Positions 59,701 through 64,000 of a stretch of DNA of 64,000 nt are shown piece after piece. This stretch comes from Xestospongia muta (lineage: Eukaryota; Porifera; Demospongiae; Haplosclerida; Petrosiidae), in the NCBI GenBank assembly GCA_963693285.1, contig OY848917.1, positions 24,172,245-24,236,244 on the forward strand. Reading direction: 5' to 3'. Position numbers and translations under genes: made by a program. The first letter of the stretch is position 1. Every line of letters begins with the position of its first letter. The notes under the pieces were generated by a model, which saw nothing but the letters and a program-made list of their open reading frames with translations, searched no databases and was not told where the DNA came from.

Positions 59701-61990
59701 TAACATCATCTATGTGATTGCGAAAAGTAAAGAAGTCTTTATACAATCCTATTGCCTATTTTGTTCTAAGTATGTACCAGTAAGTTCTCATGTAGTGGAA
59801 TCATGGTAATTCGAAACATACTGACATCACTACAAAAACTGCAGCAAAGTTCTGCATTTTAGCGATTTTCTTTATATCATAATCAAAGAAAACAACTTCC
59901 ACAGATGCCTCAAACTAGGGGTGATGTTCATTTTGAATTTGGATTTCTAAATTGAATTTTACAGATGACTTTGGTACTTTTACAATATAATCTACCTTTT
60001 ATATTCCAATAATAAAGGATGTGTTTTGCATTTAGGTAATTGGTCTAGTTATTCTTGTGCAAAACTCAAGAGACATATATGAGAATTTTTGCAATTGTGC
60101 AAACAGCTGGTATCTGGTGCACGCATACTGAGAAAGTTAAGGACGATCAAAAGAGGTTGTAAAATTTTAGAGTTGAAGACTCATTTTTATAAACACACCA
60201 TCAACTTAGAAGATTGCACATCTGGAATGTCAGCATACACTAATTTGTAAAAATTTAATTGATTATAATAGACCTTTAATTAATCATTTCCAGTACACGT
60301 TTGATCATTTTATAATAGAGTTTTTTATCAGTAGGCAAATGGAAAGTAGACAAAATGGAATATGTTATCTAATGACCTTCTTAAAGTCATATATAAAAGC
60401 TGGTAATTTGCCTTAGGTTGGCTATTTAAACTGTTATCACCTGATAGTGGAATTCTAAATATTGTACAATAATAGCCAGTTTGTGAAGAGTAGTAACTCT
60501 TGATCAGAGGAACTAGCTCATTACAAGATTTGTCTTTTGGCTTGGCTGGTGCCCATCAATTGCATGCTAAAGAATATATCTCAGGGACACACAGTTTAGT
60601 TGTGTTTTCATAAACTCTTACTACTCTTTTTAGGAAGACACGTTAGATACACGAGTGATGATTCATTTATTATGAACCATGTTATGCAACAAAATTCCTC
60701 CAGTGAGTAACTAATACTTAACAATATTTTATATGCTAACTCACTTACTTATGGTTTAAGGCCTAGTTTTAAAACCTTTATGAAAAACTATTAATAATAA
60801 TATTATTATTCACTTATTTGCTTCATGTCATCAGGACATAAAAAGTATTAGTGTTGTTAGTAGTGGTCTTAAACAATGATTATGATACAGCCATGCCCTT
60901 ATTTTAACCAAACACTTCACAGATGAAATGTGACTTTGCACCTATTTTATAGTGGTTGTGTAACCTTTGTACTTACCAAAAGATTTTATCAGTGTATAAG
61001 CTGGTTTCTACAAGCTAAGTTAATCTTTTGTTAATGCATGACTTAACAGAATATATGATTTTTATCATTGGGAGTGTCAATATTTAAATAATTTGTTATA
61101 GATATGGATCAATATTTAGCAAAAACTTATCAAAATTAAACATTTCAAAAAGCTGTTATGTAATCTATCACTAAAATGATGGACACTCATGCTTCTAAGA
61201 CAAAAATTCTTCCTCAATATCACTTTACTACAATTTAATCATGTAATAATTATCACACACAAACACACACGCATACATATTATATATACCTCTGAGAAGA
61301 TCTTTCAAAGTTAGTAGGAGTTGATGTACAGCGTATTGTGTAGCATTTGATATCCAACTATCCACATTGGACAAGAAACTATTAGCTACCTGCCTGGAAC
61401 ATGTAGTTGCAGTTTGAAGAACCTATAGTGATATGTTATCTTCAATTGTATATATATATATATAATATAGATATTATTGGTTTCAAACCTGTTGAATTGC
61501 TTGTTCATTTTGGAAATCATGATCACTTAAGTCAACAATTATGAAAGCAAGACAATTCAAGTTAGTGTCATTCAAAAGAATATCAGTACAGAATCCATTA
61601 TCAGTATAACAGGATTGATGACTATTGAAAGCAATTGTTTCCAATTGACTGCATGTTCCATTTGAGTTGTAGACATTGCTGTTCAAAATAGCTTTCATAA
61701 GGCAAATTTTCACATTATCAATCCAAATTTGACCCTATATGAAATTACAAAAAATTAAAGAGAAAACTCTAAATTCTTACAGCAGATGTGAAACAACTTT
61801 GCTTATTTGTGAAATTATGGCAGTATCTGTCACCATAGGCAAGAGGATATCCAATAGTACCACATTGAAATCTTGGCTCTACACACTGAGTATAGAAGTC
61901 ACAGTTACCATCATTAGCTAGAAGTGTACAGTCCTGAGCTTGGACAGTAACTGTCAGATAGAGCACCACTGCAAACACGAGTAGCGTCAT
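53133..61990 (-). CDS. Gene C: third array member, exons interrupted by a large palindrome and an inversion
   Basis: Supported exons 5' to 3': 61990-61781, 61734-61489, 61422-61290, then after a 6.4-kb gap 54885-54781, 54686-54585, 54491-54390, 54344-54177, 53943-53746 and 53186-53133. All boundaries after exon 3 are phase 1. If the 48304-51106 segment is turned back, the IgGFc-binding domain, a linker, the Cys-rich exon and a stop-containing SMB exon follow in the same orientation and phase, giving a plausible complete gene. Whether 61.3 kb and 54.9 kb belong to one transcript is inferred by analogy with A and B. Confidence 0.45.
53746..53943 (-). CDS. SMB exon, gene C
   Basis: 198 nt, phase 1 at both ends; GSCKVLNLRDPGCC, CYCDQHCYSNNDCCDDINDIGC. 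All ten cysteines are present. Confidence 0.75.
53975..54090 (-). pseudogene. Decayed linker exon
   Basis: Counterpart of 18725-18855 and 35345-35480 with the same donor loss. Confidence 0.45.
54177..54344 (-). CDS. SMB exon, gene C (diverged)
   Basis: 168 nt, phase 1 at both ends. Starts DLC instead of GSC; TPPSLYCKVGDCYCDIEC and SNNDCCSDITDIGC. Counterpart of 18940 and 35590. Confidence 0.65.
54390..54491 (-). CDS. Long Ser/Thr linker exon, gene C
   Basis: 102 nt, phase 1 at both ends; first of three consecutive, similar linker exons (units about 195 bp apart). Confidence 0.65.
54585..54686 (-). CDS. Long Ser/Thr linker exon, gene C
   Basis: 102 nt, phase 1 at both ends, open frame; tandem copy of its neighbours. 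Confidence 0.6.
54781..54885 (-). CDS. Long Ser/Thr linker exon, gene C
   Basis: 105 nt, phase 1 at both ends (LPAPSSLTSSTDLTSSFLSS). Three such exons in a row give gene C a longer mucin-like stretch than A or B. Confidence 0.65.
55539..57380. repeat. Large near-perfect palindrome, 822-bp arms, 198-bp spacer
   Basis: 55539-56360 and 56559-57380 are inverted copies that look almost identical, including a TA microsatellite in each arm (about 56149-56180 and 56739-56770). The left outer edge cuts into a linker-exon donor context (TCTTACCAAATA). No terminal target duplication is evident. It may be a foldback element, a recent inverted duplication, or an assembly artefact. Confidence 0.85.
57600..58417 (+). 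mobile_element. AACCTCGCTGT-type terminal-inverted-repeat element, copy 2
   Basis: Exact 11-nt inverted ends: AACCTCGCTGT at 57600 and ACAGCGAGGTT ending at 58417. A GC-rich hairpin-like start (CGCTGTGCGTGGGCGCATAG) is followed by a GT microsatellite. A 94-codon plus frame (57973-58257) matches the minus-strand frame of the element at 28497-29358. Confidence 0.65.
58420..60365. other. No gene seen
   Basis: AT-rich sequence without an open frame of note or a recognised repeat. It lies within the proposed long intron of gene C. Confidence 0.5.
60370..61285. repeat. Intron sequence shared with gene A (21120-22080)
   Basis: Collinear with the gene A intron that follows the N-terminal module. 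It includes AAAGTCATATATAAAAGCT (TATA-like, plus strand) and GATCAGAGGAACTAGCTCAT. The sharing extends over about 900 bp. Confidence 0.65.
61290..61990 (-). CDS. Gene C N-terminal module: signal peptide plus stanniocalcin-like domain (3 exons)
   Basis: Exons 61990-61781 (210 nt), 61734-61489 (246 nt, two codons longer than in A and B) and 61422-61290 (133 nt), phases 0, 0, 1. The signal peptide MTLLVFAVVLYLTVTVQAQ and the Cys framework are intact. Changes such as CLMKAI preceded by KI instead of KS remove one residue class but no conserved Cys. Confidence 0.6.
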
Positions 61991-62024
61991 GATGTTATAC
62001 AATGTTGTTTGTCTGTTGATTAGT

Positions 62025-62032
62025 TTTAAATA
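62025..62032 (-). promoter_or_regulatory. TATA-like box of gene C
   Basis: TATTTAAA on the minus strand, 35-42 nt before the ATG; the flanking text differs slightly from A and B. Confidence 0.4.
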
Positions 62033-62049
62033 GTCAGTCTCGTTTCTAT

Positions 62050-64000
62050 ACGCCCACTCGCTTGACAAGTGAAAGTTGAGACTGCCCGAAATCTATGAGA
62101 TCATCAGCCGCTCGAACAATTATTATTGTTAAAACACAATGTACGATTGTAAATAAAAAGTATAATTTTATAGACAGTAGTCCTTGGAGCTATTACAAGT
62201 ATGAGATAGTAGCTACTTGCATTTTAATAGAGCTAAACTACTTGACAGGAATCTGCCATCTTGTCAGTGAGTGACATCCTATGATGTCACAATTAAAAAT
62301 TGTAGTGTACTCAAAATTGTGAATATAGTTAAAATTGGCATGTTGTCGAGGAAATATTTGACTAAATTCTGATTAGCATTCTTGCTAGAGGTTAATTGCA
62401 GTTACATAGTAAGTAAACATAAGCTTGAGTTTTTGAAATGAATACAAGTATGACTCAAAGTAAAATGGTATCTTGTCATATTACTAGCTATATATAATAT
62501 ATGTATATATAGTGTTAGCATGGTACAACAAAATAGTGCCTTAGGATTGTAAGGTATTGTAAACATACACAAAACTTGTGTAATACTACTTATATAAAGT
62601 GTATGAGAAGTAGTTAGGTGTTTGTAAATGAATAGCATACTACAACTGAAAATAAAAGTATGTCAGCAAAAGGTCTATAACATTAGTATAATATAACTAA
62701 AGCTAATACTAAAATCAAAACAATACTTTAACTAAGACTAAATAATTATTCAAAATGATTGATGACCAATATTTACTACTTTTTTCATATACAATCAATT
62801 CTTTTAAATTATAACACAACAACAATTTTCCATTCAATTATGAGGCATTGTAAAATAACAAAGCCTCTATAATATTAGCTCACTTAATATTTACATTAAG
62901 TGTATGAGTAATAGTCAGATGTTTGTGAATGAAAAGTACGTTTGCTGTTGTATATTGTCATATCAGCATAACTAGTGTATGTCATTATATTGATACTAAT
63001 ACTATTACTAATAAAGAAATCAAAGATAGTGTTAAAGTTATAACTTTTTCAAATAATACAATACCAACATTGAAAATCATTTGTATGTCATTCCAAAATC
63101 TATAAAAACACTTTATATAAAATACTACATCATGCTGTTTATTAAAAAGATTATTGACTTTACTCTACAGCCTGTGTATCCATAACTGCTAAAAGGATTT
63201 TTCATTTAGGCATTGAAATGTCAATTTATCATCACATCATCAGATATGGATACTATGATTGTCATAACTGCTATATTTTAATTTATGATAAGATCAACCA
63301 ACACAATTATGTTATGATAGAAGTAGATTAGAGTATGTGATGTTTACATGTAATAAAGTGTTGTATATTTTAGTATAAAATGGTAATATACTGAATTTTT
63401 AGTAAAACAATACATTTAGACATTGTTATACATGTATATAGATAAGGTAGTGTGCACCTGTCACAGCTTTACTCTCTGTTATTATGATTTCACATACAAC
63501 AATTATGGTTTGAATCTATTGAGACAGTCACAAGTAGTTGTTTACTATGGCAAGTAGTTGTTTTTTCAATGAAAGCAACCAATCAGAGACAAATCACTTT
63601 GTTGACAACCTGAGGTTAATATAATACGTTATATATACCTCTTACCATACTACATATATTTAATGATGAGTAATTACATGTACAGTGTGACTTTTTAACT
63701 ACATTACTAGTATTATAGTAGTATATCCTTAAATAATTACTATAAAACAACATGTAAACACTGACTAAGCCAAAGAGAAATTCTTCCAAAGGAAATGTTT
63801 TTGATGAAACCGTGCATCACACATATGTAGGTCATTATATTTGAATACATGTGAGAAATCAAAGCGTGAATCTGTTGAATTACATATATATTACTAAACT
63901 TCAGACTAATGTTTCAGTATTCATATCACTATGTAGACACTCCTTTAAATCAATTGTTATGCAATGATAAAACTTCAATTTGTGAAGTGCTGAAATATTC
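62050..64000 (-). promoter_or_regulatory. Upstream region of gene C
   Basis: Collinear with 1-2090 and, in its distal part (63350-63720), with 26380-26760 and 41600-41990, so it is the common upstream block of the array. No gene seen. Confidence 0.55.

Noticed and set aside
1..64000. tRNA, rRNA or snRNA genes
   Set aside because: I looked for cloverleaf arms, box A/B-like words and conserved snRNA starts and found nothing that I could support by eye.

Overview
This is an AT-rich metazoan genomic window, not a prokaryotic one. Coding exons are short, many introns are only about 50-60 nt, almost all modular exons have symmetric phase-1 boundaries, and retroelements and foldback repeats are dense. 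Compact introns together with secreted somatomedin-B (SMB), IgGFc-binding and stanniocalcin-like modules fit an early-branching animal, most plausibly a demosponge. That placement is inference.

The core of the window is a tandem family of large secreted multidomain genes, all on the minus strand. Each begins with a signal peptide and a three-exon cysteine-rich module that I read as stanniocalcin-like. This is followed by Ser/Thr/Pro-rich linker exons and SMB-like exons. Gene A (22785 down to 12255) and gene B (37201 down to 30767) can each be spliced in silico into one uninterrupted frame of 1027 and 1079 codons, and each carries 11 SMB domains. Gene C starts at 61990 and its exons continue at 54885-53133. 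The left edge (1-2100) matches the upstream region of gene C (62050-64000), so a fourth copy should begin about 60 nt to the left of base 1. Degenerate linker and Cys-rich exons at 8.1-9.3 kb are the tail of yet another family member.

At 48.3-51.4 kb an IgGFc-binding-type domain is split. Its N-terminal part lies on the minus strand (51358-51098). Its C-terminal part lies on the plus strand (48304-49389), followed by a linker exon, a Cys-rich exon and a terminal SMB exon. Both break ends carry the same 9-mer in inverted orientation and in the same codon frame, so one 2.8-kb inversion explains the arrangement.

Mobile elements fill much of the rest: a DIRS-type relic with tyrosine recombinase (3.66-6.23 kb, minus), a non-LTR-type C-terminal fragment (6.95-7.4 kb), a MULE-type transposase relic inside gene A (16.6-17.2 kb), a Ty3/Gypsy-type element with integrase upstream of reverse transcriptase (43.2-46.25 kb), and several inverted-repeat elements, the largest being a near-perfect 822-bp palindrome at 55.5-57.4 kb. 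Long stretches between these appear non-coding.
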